Shown here: piece by piece, positions 18,330 to 26,912 of the stretch | Layout of the letters: every line of letters starts with the position of its first letter | Position numbering within the stretch: position 1 is the first letter of the stretch | NCBI GenBank assembly: GCA_003427395.1 | Contig: BFEA01000037.1 | Location: 1,289,601-1,316,512, forward strand | Source: Chara braunii | Lineage: Eukaryota > Streptophyta > Charophyceae > Charales > Characeae | Direction of reading: 5' to 3' | Length of the DNA stretch: 26,912 nt | Program-made: the position numbers and the translations under genes | Notes under the pieces: generated by a model | Databases searched by the model: none | Told to the model about the DNA's origin: nothing | The model's input: only the letters and a program-made list of their open reading frames with translations

Positions 18330-18673
18330 ATGGAACCGTGTCTCAAATGTGGGCTCATTTGCAAGGTGTGGGCGAACCGCACCATGCAACCCACAAATGT
18401 ACCTCGACAATGTCTAGGTCTCTGTGATCATCGGCTTAACCTGGAGGTTGCCTTCAAAGTCTTTGGTGAGTGTCTTCCCAGACTGTTCTTTTCCTTTTTC
18501 TTGCAGATATTCTGGAGCTTGTCCATGTGTTTGATGTACAGGACAGATCTGTCCTGCATCAGCTTTGTCGACTTATGGGGTGCCCCCTTGACATGAATTT
18601 TTGTTTTTTGGTCGAAGGGGATGCTTTTGATGCTATTACATCCGACAGAATGAACTTTAACATGAACTTTTAA
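18330..18673 (+). CDS. Possible two-exon coding fragment, unrecognised
   Basis: An ATG at 18330 opens a frame containing CLKCGLICKVW. A donor-like TTTG|GTGAGT at 18465/18466 and a strong acceptor (TTTTCCTTTTTCTTGCAG) ending at 18506 would join it in frame to DILELVHVFDVQDRSVLHQL and onward to a TAA at 18671, giving about 100 residues. The joined junction reads VFD|ILEL without a stop. The intron would be only 41 nt, shorter than most plant introns, so either the true donor lies upstream or the match is accidental. The second part looks more protein-like than its surroundings. No family was recognised. Confidence 0.25.
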
Positions 18674-19199
18674 CATGTTGATCAATCGTTACTAGCTGTG
18701 CACTGTCCAGCCAGCACCCGTGCATGACCAAAATTTTGGCTCTCTTGTCATCAGTGCTGCTATTACTTTAATACATTGGCACTGTGCGCGGATACGTTTG
18801 TCTGCGAGTAACCCAAGTCCAAGTCCCCCTCCTCTTCACAGATGGCCTCTGCTGTGTACTAGTCGATGTTGTGTGAGCAATGCTGATGATGCCATTGCGT
18901 CGAGTGCAGATATTCAAGGGTGTGCACAACTATGCAGGTGACTCTGCTGGGATTGGAATATATGGATGACTGTCAATGATTACGGGGTGGCTAATTGTGA
19001 TAGTATAAATCTCTCGTTTGTGGATGGAATCATGAATACAGCCATGATTATGTTGGACCCATACTTGGACACCATCCAGGCCGGATCCAGACCTGGGTGT
19101 GGACTCTATCCCGACATCTGGATCTGATTTGGACGTTCCCCCAAATATATTTCTTTTCTGTGTTTTTCTTCCCCTCACGGATTTGGTTGGGAGCTTGCA
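18674..19199. other. No recognised gene
   Basis: Mixed sequence with no supported feature. Plus and minus frames are short and unpatterned. Confidence 0.6.
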
Positions 19200-19870
19200 A
19201 TGACCCCCATCCAAAAGTTGTTTGTATTGCGATGCTGCACCACAAGTCCTTTTTACCCGGACATTTTATTTTTTGACATGGATCAAAGAAACAGAATACG
19301 AGTCTATCTCAGGGGCGTTCACAACCTCTATTCCAATCTCAACCAGATAATCAACACCATTCCAAGCAGGTGGAAGGAATTACTACAGGAAACACTGACG
19401 TGGAAAAGTGGGGAGTGGGGGGGGCTCACAAGGAAACACTGACGTGGAAAAATGGGGAGTGGGGAATTACTACAGAAAGCTACCAGGCTCAGACTACACA
19501 GCAGCCTTCACGACCTTCCCTGTGGTGCGATATCGAAAGGACAATTTCAATGAGTGAGCAACAACCCATATGAAGTTACAGTGGATTGAACTGGATTCCT
19601 ATCTTATTCGAAACGTACGAGTTTGGGGAACCTTTCCTAAGAGAATCTTCCGGTCAGATAAGCACCGTTGAAGACTTGGAGTTTGATCCTGCAGGGTGGG
19701 TCTGGCTATCATATCAACTTGGCAGAGTTAAGACGTTGACCCAGCTGCAAGGAGTACGAGCGAGAGTGATAGAAATCCAAATTGAAAAATCACGAAGCAG
19801 CCCCGGTAGCGATTACCAAGCAGAGAGCACAGTGCACCAAGATACCATCCAAATAAGAGTAATACAATGA
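19200..19870 (+). pseudogene. Possible LINE ORF2 C-terminal remnant
   Basis: Frame 3 (19200-19442) gives MDQRNRIRVYLRGVHNLYSN and NTIPSRWKELLQ. After the 44-bp duplication frame 2 stays open from 19370 to 19870 except for one TGA at 19571-19573. It reads WCDIERTISMSEQQP, IPILFETYEFGEPF and VEDLEFDPAGWVWLSYQLG. The Trp-rich pattern and the WKELLQ / AGWVW spacing resemble C-terminal tails of non-LTR retrotransposon polyproteins, but neither an RT nor an endonuclease motif lies in the window, so the assignment is tentative. It could instead be an unknown host or element protein. Confidence 0.3.
19387..19464 (+). repeat. 44-bp direct repeat, two copies
   Basis: A 34-base segment starting AGGAAACACTGACGTGG at 19387 recurs at 19431 with one mismatch. 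44 is not a multiple of three, so it shifts the reading frame between the two halves of the surrounding remnant. Confidence 0.9.
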
Positions 19871-20700
19871 ACTCGTATGTCAATGCTCTCTGGCCACACC
19901 AACATAGCATCCACCCAGCGCCCAGCCTACATTACTCAGCCTACCTAAGCCTATCTACGTTCATGCAACAGGAGCACATCGAAGTTGAAGACCAATGTAC
20001 GTGACATCATCGCCAATGCAGACCGCCAGCATACACCAAGTACCTTCTCTCTCCTCCCCTCATCACACCCCGTCTCCCCTCTGCATGTGCCTCCTACCCG
20101 AAGACCACCATCACCATCACCGTGCCTGCTCCCAGCAGCCCAGCTATGGCCGCCATGCGCCCGCTGCCTTAGCAGCACCCCTCTCACCTCAGCTCCCGTG
20201 CGCGGGTCTGGCCCGCAGCTGAGTGCAGCTGCTCATGCGCTAACACAGCAGCATGGCCGCATTGCTAAGTCAGGCCAGAATGCCATGCGCCTGATCTCTC
20301 ACTTTCCTATATGGAAGGTGTGCCCTGCTGCTGGCTGTTCTGGGCCTGGCGTGTGGGGGCCCAGTAGCTTCAGGTTGGCCCAAAGTGTCTGCGTCCAGGC
20401 CCAGTTTTAGATACTGGGCTGGGCCTTGTGCAGTTAGGCACGTCCAGGTAGCCCTCCAAGCTCCGAGTATTTGCTCATTGGCTCGTGGTAGGTGCAAGGA
20501 ACCCGACTGTTCATCACTTGCTGGAGTGCATCAGATCACATGCATATACACTGTTTTCCACAGATTGCGAAGTCTCACACAATACCCAATAGAAGATGAA
20601 CGAGAACCAGGAAGCTCAACTCAATTAACAAACCCAGATTTAGAGAGAGAACATCATGAGTTCAAAGTGTATAGCGCTGAACAGAGTTACAAGTCTTCTT
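19871..20700. other. No recognised gene
   Basis: Noncoding mixture. It is CCA/CTCC-rich at 20030-20110 and has several GGCCCAG/CTGGGC strings at 20330-20420. An acceptor-like TTTTCCACAG ends at about 20563. Confidence 0.55.
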
Positions 20701-20708
20701 CGATCAAC

Positions 20709-20771
20709 ATGAGTTCCAAGCCTGGCGCTCATCAGCGCCAACTGCCGAACATCAACAACAGTGCTCAATAG
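20709..20771 (+). other. Short ORF with hairpin, followed by a splice-donor consensus
   Basis: An ATG at 20709 starts a 20-codon frame (MSSKPGAHQRQL at its start) ending TAG at 20769. Inside it TGGCGCT (20723-20729) and AGCGCCA (20734-20740) make a perfect 7-bp hairpin with a four-base loop. The stop overlaps a strong donor string, ATAG|GTAAGTATC, at 20771/20772. It could be a leader or exon end. Function unknown. Confidence 0.3.
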
Positions 20772-21380
20772 GTAAGTATCACCATATCTCACACCTCCCC
20801 CGCTCTCATCTGCTTTCTTCTCTCTCTCTCCCTCCTGATCTATAGTCCTGGTCTACTCTTGCTCAACATGCATGCACACTCCCTATCACACGAGGATCTA
20901 CTCTGAATACTACTCACTGGTATCTTCTACTGACTATCCCTACTAACATACTAGCTAGTGCTGGCACAGCTATGGCTGCCTTCCCTCTAGCCAGCACTCT
21001 CTTCCTCCTTCCCGCATAGCGCTGCTCTTCAGCCTAGCGCAGCTCACACACATGTAGCGCACAAGTGCCACGACACTTCCACACTCTCATGCGAAGTGAG
21101 CATCTGTCCAAATGGGAGGCTGTCGAGTCCTTTATAGTGCCGGACTGGTCTGGCGTGGCCTGCATTCAGCCTCAAAAGTGCGTGGGACTACCGATTGTTG
21201 CAAAGAGTGTCCCAGTATCTTTTCCCATGATCTGCTGCTGCTTTGGGGCCATTGGGCCTGTCTTTTGGACTCCTGGTCTGAATCAGGACTGACTCGTGGG
21301 ATTATGACTGGACTGGGACTGTAGCCTTTAACTCATTGCCGAACAGACATGACTTTTCATCGAGGAGGCAGACAGGGCTC
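20772..21380. other. No recognised gene; 3' flank of copy D
   Basis: CT-rich at 20790-20830, otherwise mixed. Because copy D lies on the minus strand, its 3' LTR would fall here, but no LTR end or TATA/polyadenylation pattern could be defended. Confidence 0.5.
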
Positions 21381-22196
21381 CTTGCTGTTGGGGCACCCAT
21401 TTGGGGTTTAATTCGTAAAGGCCCTTTTACTCTCGCCAGCCTAATTTCGAAGTCCTCTAAGAAAGCTCTTACCTATCCAGAATATTAATTCCTCTTCTTG
21501 CTCTTTCATAAGCAGATACAATGTGTGGTGCTGAGTCAATTAGCTCTTCTCTACTAAACCAGCGGTCTTCACTCGGATCTTGATAGGCAAATCTGACCTT
21601 ATATTGCCGCTGAGGTCTACCTCTGCGTCCAGTCTGAATAGTACTTCCAGCAACGATCTTATCAACGTCAAACTTTCCATCCATGCTTGGAGGAATTGCT
21701 GATCTTCGACTGGGAAACAGTTCGTTAGTTATACATGGTAAGAGCCTTGACGCATGAAACACCAGGTATGTATGTAGGTGTAGAGGAATTTCAATAACGT
21801 AGGATGGTCCGTCCACATCTCCTACCACATCCAGTACTTTCCATGGTCCTCTGTAGGCGGGTAACAACTTTTAAGAGACGTTCTCTTCTGGGACAAACTC
21901 TTTAGACTTAACCCACACTAGATCACCTACAGTAACTGAGAAGGTCTTTTGTGCTTGTTTGCCTGTTCAATCATTTGCTGCTGCGCTTTGATTATATTCT
22001 CTTTTACCTTTTCTAGATCTTTCTGGTATTGCATTGCAAATTCTCGCGTTCCCAACGGAAGTTCGTGTACTTGATCCGGGTTCAGACAATCTATAGGTCT
22101 GCGGGGACGCCATCCCAGATGCAACTCCGTCGGAGTTCTGCAAGTAGATAATTGTACAAAGTTGTTATAGGCACTAGCAACTTTGGGCAAATGCTC
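21380..22196 (-). pseudogene. Integrase C-terminus and chromodomain-like tail, copy D
   Basis: Open from HLPKVASAYNNFVQLSTCRTP to KHKRPSQ (about 21940), a frameshift, VGDLVWVKSKEFVPEEN, and a TAA at about 21870 at the Gln codon that is TAG in copy C and CAA in copy B. Then KLLPAYRGPWKVLDV (GPY/F module), VFHASRLLPC and RRGRPQRQYKVRFAYQDP with DRWFSREEL, the divergent chromodomain. A TAA at about 21470 ends the frame, but homology to copy B continues about 12 residues in another frame (EDFEIRLARV). Confidence 0.9.
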
Positions 22197-22799
22197 GTCC
22201 TAGTCAATCTGGTCGGAACGAATGTATATGTGCCAAGTTTGCTGCAAAATTTTGTTCATTTGCACAGTTTTCTCATTGGTCTCAGGGTGTCGGCCTGATG
22301 ACATTGTTAATTTGGAGCCATAAACGTTCATTAGTTGCTGTCATTGTTCGCTTGTGAACCTTGAATCTCTGTCACTAACGATAGTCAAAGGATGTCCATA
22401 GTCCTTTACCCAATGGTTAAAGAATTCCCGAATCACCAAGTCAGTTCTAGCTTCCGAAGGTAATGCCACAAAGACAACAAATTTACTAAATTTGTCAACA
22501 ATTACCATGACTTGGGTTTTCCCGTCCCTGCTTTCTACCTTGGTGTCCATAAAATCGATGGATACAGAGTCTCCAGGACCCGTTGGAATAGGCAAAGGCT
22601 TAAGGAGACCAAGGGGAGACTGTGTTGTGCTCTTGTTCCGTTGGCACACTTGACAACCTTGCACATACGCGAAACAATCGGGCTTCATTCGAGACCAGGT
22701 GTAAGAACGTAGAAGATTAGCACAGGTTTTCCTCCATCCAAAATGACCTTCAGTATCATGGCACTCCCCCAAGATCATACTTCCACGTCTGGAATACAA
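22197..22799 (-). pseudogene. Integrase zinc and core domains, copy D
   Basis: HDTEGH and CQVC with QRNK form the HHCC domain. SIDFMD carries the first catalytic Asp and IVSDRDSRFTSEQ the second. A TGA at 22341-22343 (a Trp codon in copy B, QNW) stops the frame, after which QQLMNVYGSKL and SSGRHPETNEKT continue with the catalytic Glu. A further TAG at about 22200 (W in B: NWDE) precedes DEHLPKVA. All DDE residues are visible. The breaks are nonsense changes rather than active-site changes. Confidence 0.9.
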
Positions 22800-23147
22800 A
22801 GCCTATAATGCACATTTGTTCTTTCAAACAACAGTCCTTGCGTTATCCGATAGTTAGGAAACTCTTGTGGCGCTTCTTGAATACGTTTCAACATAGCGCC
22901 ATAAGCAGGATCAGAGGAATAAGCATCCCTAATTTTATCTTGTAAATCGGTGCCTATGTCTAAGTACGTTACAATAGCACCAAAAAAGTCAGATCTTCGA
23001 CTCAATACGTCAGCAACAAGATTGTACTTACCCTTTACTAGCTTTAGTTCAAAGTCATATTGATCGATTTTCGCAGCCCACCTAGTCATTTTAGGTGTCA
23101 TCCGGGCCTGCGTTTTTAGCCAGCGAAGTGTCTCATGACCTGAGTAT
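22775..23147 (-). pseudogene. RNase H C-terminal part and linker, copy D
   Basis: The frame begins with unrelated sequence, and family homology starts at YSGHETLRWLKTQ. Copies B and C have YSDH / YLDH, so the catalytic Asp is Gly (GGT, complement of 23138-23140). Then KMTRWAAKIDQYDFELKLVKG and LVADVLSRR (Asp present, Ala to Val). The linker FFGAIVTYLDIGTDLQDKI and the LCIP motif lead to a frameshift at about 22790 into the integrase frame. Confidence 0.9.
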
Positions 23148-23285
23148 ATTGCCTCTACTAGCCTTGAGTGTGTGTTCCTTTCCTTCCTTGCTTTATACTT
23201 CATAATTTCTCCTCTCTTCTTAATGATATGGCTTAGCGTTGGACCATTCAGCTTATAAACAATGTCCAACTGTCAATTCACATGC

Positions 23286-23328
23286 AAGTATAAATAAAGT
23301 ATTTCCTGTTTATACTCAGTTTATACTT
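23286..23328. repeat. AT-rich inverted repeat between hairpins 1 and 2
   Basis: AAGTATAAA (23286-23294) and TTTATACTT (23320-23328) are perfectly complementary. A second TTTATACT at 23329-upstream (about 23308-23315, GTTTATACT) gives an alternative partner. Confidence 0.7.
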
Positions 23329-23476
23329 ATGTGCGTGGTTTTCAGGCTAAAACATTCAGCTTATAAACAATGCTTAGCCTTAGACCAGAAATCCTCCCTC
23401 AAAAAACAATAAAACAAGAGACTGAACCATTCAGCTTAGAAACAATGTTCAACCTATCTTCAAACCAATCAAGCAT

Positions 23477-23502
23477 GAAGTTGGATTCTTCAGCCTAACT
23501 TC
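23477..23502. repeat. Additional hairpin between copies 3 and 4
   Basis: GAAGTTGG and CCTAACTTC flank a short loop ATTCTTCAG. The stem is perfect apart from one bulged T. The loop resembles only the CATTCAG part of the array core, so it may be a degenerate member. Confidence 0.55.
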
Positions 23503-23704
23503 AGTCAAAGACCCCCCAAAAAACAGATAGACCAAGCCATTCACTTAGAAACAATGATTGGTCCCACAGATCAGTGAGGCAGACCCTCAGAATTAAAGAC
23601 AACCACCAGGCCATTCAGCTTAGAAACAATGTCCGTTCCTTCAGAAAACAATCAAATAAACATAGCCCTGGGCCATTCAGCTTAGAAATAATGCCCAGTC
23701 CTTG

Positions 23705-26470
23705 GTTGACCCGGTCAAACGCATGCAAACTGCCTTCCTCCCACCTTCCCCCAGTTCATCCCTTAGTCTGCTTTCAGTCAAATAAAAAAGAAACTTAAGC
23801 TTCACACACACGCAATATGGCAGTTATAAGCACAACGGGGAGCCCCCACTACTTCAACCACAAATGCAGCGAACCGCAGCTGAATCATTAAACAGTACTT
23901 CGAACACGGCAACCCCGGTTTTGTGGACCATAAAAGAAAGTAGCTCGCTGACAACTACTGGCTTATGCGCCTCGCTTCACTACTACGCCAACTATGCAAG
24001 GCGGGGTGGATCTGGCTACGAAATCCGATCAGGTACATAAACTATTTATGAATTCCCTTCCCCCCTCTGCGGCCTCAGGTACGTCGCACAACCTCCCGCT
24101 CCTCGTCCTCTCTACCACAATGCTCTGTATACGGACGTACCTGGCTATCTGCTTGGCCAGATTCAGTCAAAGTGATGCGAGCTAAACCAAGGAAAGGACT
24201 CAGACCACTACGAGTCGCAAACACCGACAACCACCACTGCGGCCTACAGATCCAACATACAAACTTAGCGTGGCAGGGATCCTTAGCACCCGGAATGCAA
24301 TTGCATGTGAATCAGTCTCTCTCTTTGCCCCAATCACCTTCGCTGGCATATAGCACAGCTCCCGACAGACAGGTACGTTAGATGTCTCCCCCACAACTCC
24401 CGCCAATCGGTCAGCAGAATCCGCTCGTTTTTCTTCCCCGATTTGAGTTCCTCGACGGGTGCGCACCGCTCGAAAGCTCCCAGATTGTCCCTTCTCTCAC
24501 ACAAAACTGTCAAGAACCGTCTCCCCCCCTTCGGCATAGTTGCGTTTCCCGTCTTCCTTCGCGCGGCCTCCAACACCTATACTAACCAAACCACTAACTT
24601 ATGGCTGATACTGACAACACTATTGCGCTCGCGATGGTCGAAAACCCCTATTTCACATCATCACCCGCCTGATTTTGTTCGAAAACGCATGAGATATGCG
24701 TTTCCTTCCCTCCTTCACTCCCCGCCATCTCGGTGCATGACTTTTTCTACCTACTTCTTCTCCTACTAACTTATTGTGAAAACTAACTTCAGATTCATGT
24801 TCGCCCTGTCCTAAAACCTCAGCTACCATCCTCCCTTATCCGATTCCACGAAGAATCAAGGGAGTTGTCGTTCTACCTCCTGCCATAACCGCTTCCTTCC
24901 ATCGGTGCACCCTTCCCTATTCGGCATGCGTCCGGTGCGCTTTCCCGTCAGGATTCATTCGTCGTTTTTCACCTCCCCGCCGGCCTCGTCCTCTACTTCC
25001 CGATCTGACAATGCTCAATGCAGCGGCCTGCCCGACGACCCGACGACTTCAACGCCCGGAAAGACTCTTGAGGGAATCAGCTACAAGACTGTAAGAATAG
25101 TCTCTTTTCACCACTACGCTCAGCCCAGCGATGCCCCGCATGATAGTATGATTCCGGATTCTACTACAGCGCTTGGTGGCGCCGACCAGTCCCAATCTCT
25201 ACGCTAATCCTGACACCAGAACGGCTGGCCGATTGCTGCAGACAGCCGGACGGTGTTCGTGGACTTCGAAACCCGCTAAGAAGTGTGTAACAACTCATTA
25301 TCGAGCCGATCCGCCCTAAAAATGGATGGCCTCGCTGCGCACGTACCATACTCAGTCGTCGTGGCTGCTCCAACGCTGCGACGAATGGGAAAGTGCTGAC
25401 CCGCTGCTAAGCCTGTAGCGTGAACCAAGGTGAGGTGGGCTCCCGCGCAGATCTCAGTGGTAGTAGCAATTATTCAAATGGAAACCTTGAAGACCGAAGT
25501 GGAAAGGGGTTCCCCATGATTCGCAGCTTGCCGCGGCGCCGCCGCAGTCCCTCAACAACGCCCCGGATCGCTTTCAAGTCACTGCGCCAGGGCTCGGGCC
25601 CTGACGACATACCCACACTCAACCTCTCACGGCAGATCGCGGCTGGCCGACGGTGAGCTTGCAGCGACCCCCGTCACTCAGGTTCCATCCGCTTCATGGG
25701 CTAATCACCCGCCGGCTTGCATGCACGTCGAACTCGTTGGCCCGTATTTTCCAGACGGGCAGAATAGAGAACTTCGCTAGCTTCCCGGACACACGCAGGT
25801 CTGCACGACTTCTAAAACAGGTGCCGCACCCCGCTTGAAAATAAAGATAGTAAAAAAATAAAATAATAATCACAAAATTTTCAAAAGTTGAGCCGCTCGG
25901 CAACCCTCCGGATCGCAAAACCATGGGGGATAGCTTTCTGCCCTCAACCCCGTGGTTCCTCCTCGCCACTTCGATACTCCCTCGTTGTCACCGTTCGATC
26001 TCGATCCCTGAATCCTGTCGATGAAAGTCTGACACTGTAACCAGTAGCACTAGGTCCAAGGCTGGTTCTAGTATTGACGGACACCTAAATAAGCGGATAC
26101 TGCGTGACACGCAGAACTACCGAACGCTTTCAACATTCACGCTGCAGTCGACGCCATCCTTTGCACGTACGCACAAATCACTAGCAAGCGCACCAGTCAA
26201 GGGGCGAAATCCTTTTAATCCTAGCTTACTCAGAAATAAAAATTGGGTCGGCAACTATGCCGACTTCGCCATCATCAATAATCAAAGAGATCACGAGCGC
26301 CTTAAATCTGGGCGCCCACACACTCTCTACTCTAGTCAACCATGTAGTCAACGTAAATCACAGAGTCAGCCGCGCCTCGCACGGTATACTTAAACTTTAA
26401 ATCAAACTTATTTCCTGTCGTTTGCAAAAACGATGGCGGATACCCTTGTAAGGGTATTCGCACCGACAGC
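23705..26470. other. Long stretch without a recognised gene
   Basis: No frame longer than 108 codons and none with a domain. The composition is even, CpG is not depleted, and there are no tandem repeats. CAGGTACRT strings recur at about 24029, 24077 and 24370. It resembles 3904-6309 in texture. An AT-rich patch sits at 25838-25880. Confidence 0.65.
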
Positions 26471-26473
26471 GCG

Positions 26474-26723
26474 CTTGCTTTTTTTGGGGACCATGGATCA
26501 GATGGTACACTTCATCGTTGGAAGGGGGGGGGAGCTGGCGCATAGTTACACTGGGGTCGCTCTCTCTTTCCCTCTCTCACTCTCTCGTCTCTCTCCCACG
26601 CCTTGGGCGTGCTTGCTTTTTTTTCCCTTTAACAGTTTTGATGAACCACGCAACTGATTGAAGTAGACACTGCACTTGCTCATGTGGGGGGGAGGGGGGC
26701 GGACCCGCAGTTAGTTACAATGG

Positions 26724-26763
<40 letters not shown>
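26474..26763 (+). repeat. Two diverged copies of a G-run / AGTTACAMTGGG / CT-repeat module
   Basis: 26521-26590 has a run of nine G, then TAGTTACACTGGGGTC, then CTCTCTC tracts. 26684-26763 has runs of seven and six G, then TAGTTACAATGGGTTC, then a pure (TC)n at 26726-26763. GCTTGCTTTTTTT also occurs twice (about 26471 and 26610). The modules are about 160 bp apart, in direct orientation. Confidence 0.6.
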
Positions 26764-26767
<4 letters not shown>

Positions 26768-26771
26768 TTTT

Positions 26772-26831
26772 GCAGACTGTTGAGGGTTCAGCCTCCTGAT
26801 GAGTCGATGAAACTCCGACGAAACAGTTTGT
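26772..26831 (+). ncRNA. Hammerhead ribozyme, type III arrangement
   Basis: The full self-cleaving core is present in the right order. Stem III is GCAGACTG (26772-26779) with CAGTTTGT (26824-26831), eight pairs including two G-U. Then U (26780) and the cleavage-site U (26781). Stem I is GAGG (26782-26785), loop GTTCAG, CCTC (26792-26795). The core CTGATGA lies at 26796-26802. Stem II is GTCG (26803-26806), a nine-base loop, CGAC (26816-26819). GAAA follows at 26820-26823. The conserved G-C next to CTGATGA and the C after GAAA pairing with G before UU are all satisfied. The nucleotide at the cleavage site is U where C is commonest; the NUH rule allows it. In this family the RNA cuts itself after position 26781. 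In plants such motifs occur in retrozymes and viroid-like RNAs. The window ends 81 bases later. Confidence 0.9.
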
Positions 26832-26901
26832 CACAGCCCCTCGTTTGTTGTCCTCTTCTCTCTCTCTGCCTACGGTTTACCGGGCAGTTCTGTTTGTGAC
26901 G

Positions 26902-26912
26902 ATATATATATA
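26902..26912. repeat. (TA)n at the window edge
   Basis: GATATATATATA at the end of the window. Its length cannot be known. Confidence 0.7.

Larger units (their letters stand above)
21380..23147 (-). mobile_element. Ty3/gypsy retrotransposon copy D, 5'-truncated, chromodomain type
   Basis: Minus-strand RNase H (C-terminal part), integrase and chromodomain-like tail. It shares long stretches with copy B (GECHDTEGHFGW, SVSIDFMD, KQYKVRFAY-type tail), so B and D are one family. Homology begins abruptly at about 23147 inside RNase H. RT, gag and a 5' LTR are absent. At the 3' side EDFEIRLARVKG (about 21458-21420) matches the extension of copy B. Stops and frameshifts are listed in the parts below. 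Confidence 0.93.
23238..23698 (+). repeat. Array of six hairpins with conserved loop and covarying stems
   Basis: Six copies of a core close to CATTCAGCTTAGAAACAATG occur at 23245, 23353, 23428, 23538, 23612 and 23674 (spacings 108, 75, 110, 74, 62). In every copy CATT pairs with AATG around a 12-base loop CAGCTTAKAAAC (11 in copy 4; last base T in copy 6). Two bases on the left and one on the right then form a small internal loop. Beyond it the outer arms differ between copies but are complementary within a copy: GTTGG/CCAAC, AGGCTAA/TTAGCCT, TGA/TCA, GACCAA/TTGGTC and CTGG/CCAG. Copy 5 pairs poorly. With the internal bases the arms of copy 1 and copy 6 extend to GTTGGAC/GTCCAAC and CTGGGC/GCCCAG. 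The family is not recognised. Confidence 0.9.

Noticed and set aside
23238-23698. CRISPR-like array
   Set aside because: Repeats are irregularly spaced, their flanks covary, and the context is eukaryotic. There are no cas genes.
24905-25207. 100-codon open frame
   Set aside because: Ser/Pro/Thr-rich without a domain, comparable to neighbouring chance frames, and no leader or splice signals.

Overview
The window looks like nuclear DNA from a eukaryote of the green-plant lineage. The evidence is several decayed Ty3/gypsy retrotransposons with chromodomain-like integrase tails, a CT/CAA-rich leader in front of a possible first exon, long simple-sequence repeats, and a hammerhead ribozyme of the architecture found in plant retrozymes and circular RNAs. 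A streptophyte alga such as Chara is possible, but the species is not determined by anything I can see. I find no rRNA, tRNA, CRISPR or bacterial-type operon.

Layout. 1-1949 holds an unrecognised protein region broken over two frames. It has a four-residue repeat tract, an AT-hook-like basic block and an acidic C-terminus. 1950-3060 is a simple-repeat zone with AG and GT runs, an 80-bp repeat and a 30-bp minisatellite. 3071-3341 may be a first exon ending at a consensus 5' splice site. 3590-3902 is packed with perfect inverted repeats. 3904-6309 holds nothing I recognise.

6310-8973 is Ty3/gypsy copy B (plus strand). It is cut off at the 5' side within reverse transcriptase, lacks the RT/RNase H junction and has a mutated RT catalytic motif, but its integrase and chromodomain-like tail are well kept. 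An LTR-like stretch with a TATA box follows. A piece of a different Ty3 integrase lies at 9870-10225. 11034-16680 is copy C (plus), the most complete element: gag with coiled coil, capsid and zinc knuckle, then protease, RT, RNase H, integrase and chromodomain-like tail. It carries many stops and frameshifts and two internal tandem duplications (177 and 129 bp). TGATGTGGCA-like motifs are concentrated on both sides of it. 16680-21380 is mostly noncoding, with a 31-bp minisatellite, a possible two-exon fragment, and a weak LINE-like coding remnant. 21380-23147 is copy D (minus), a close relative of B truncated within RNase H.

The two strongest unusual signals are near the right end. At 23238-23698 six hairpins share a conserved loop and inner stem, while their outer stems differ in sequence yet stay self-complementary in five of six, a covariation pattern. 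At 26772-26831 a complete hammerhead ribozyme core with three helices can be folded. It may mark the edge of a retrozyme-like element that continues past the window.

No retroelement here appears able to mobilise itself. Each has at least one lesion in a catalytic motif, a stop or a frameshift.
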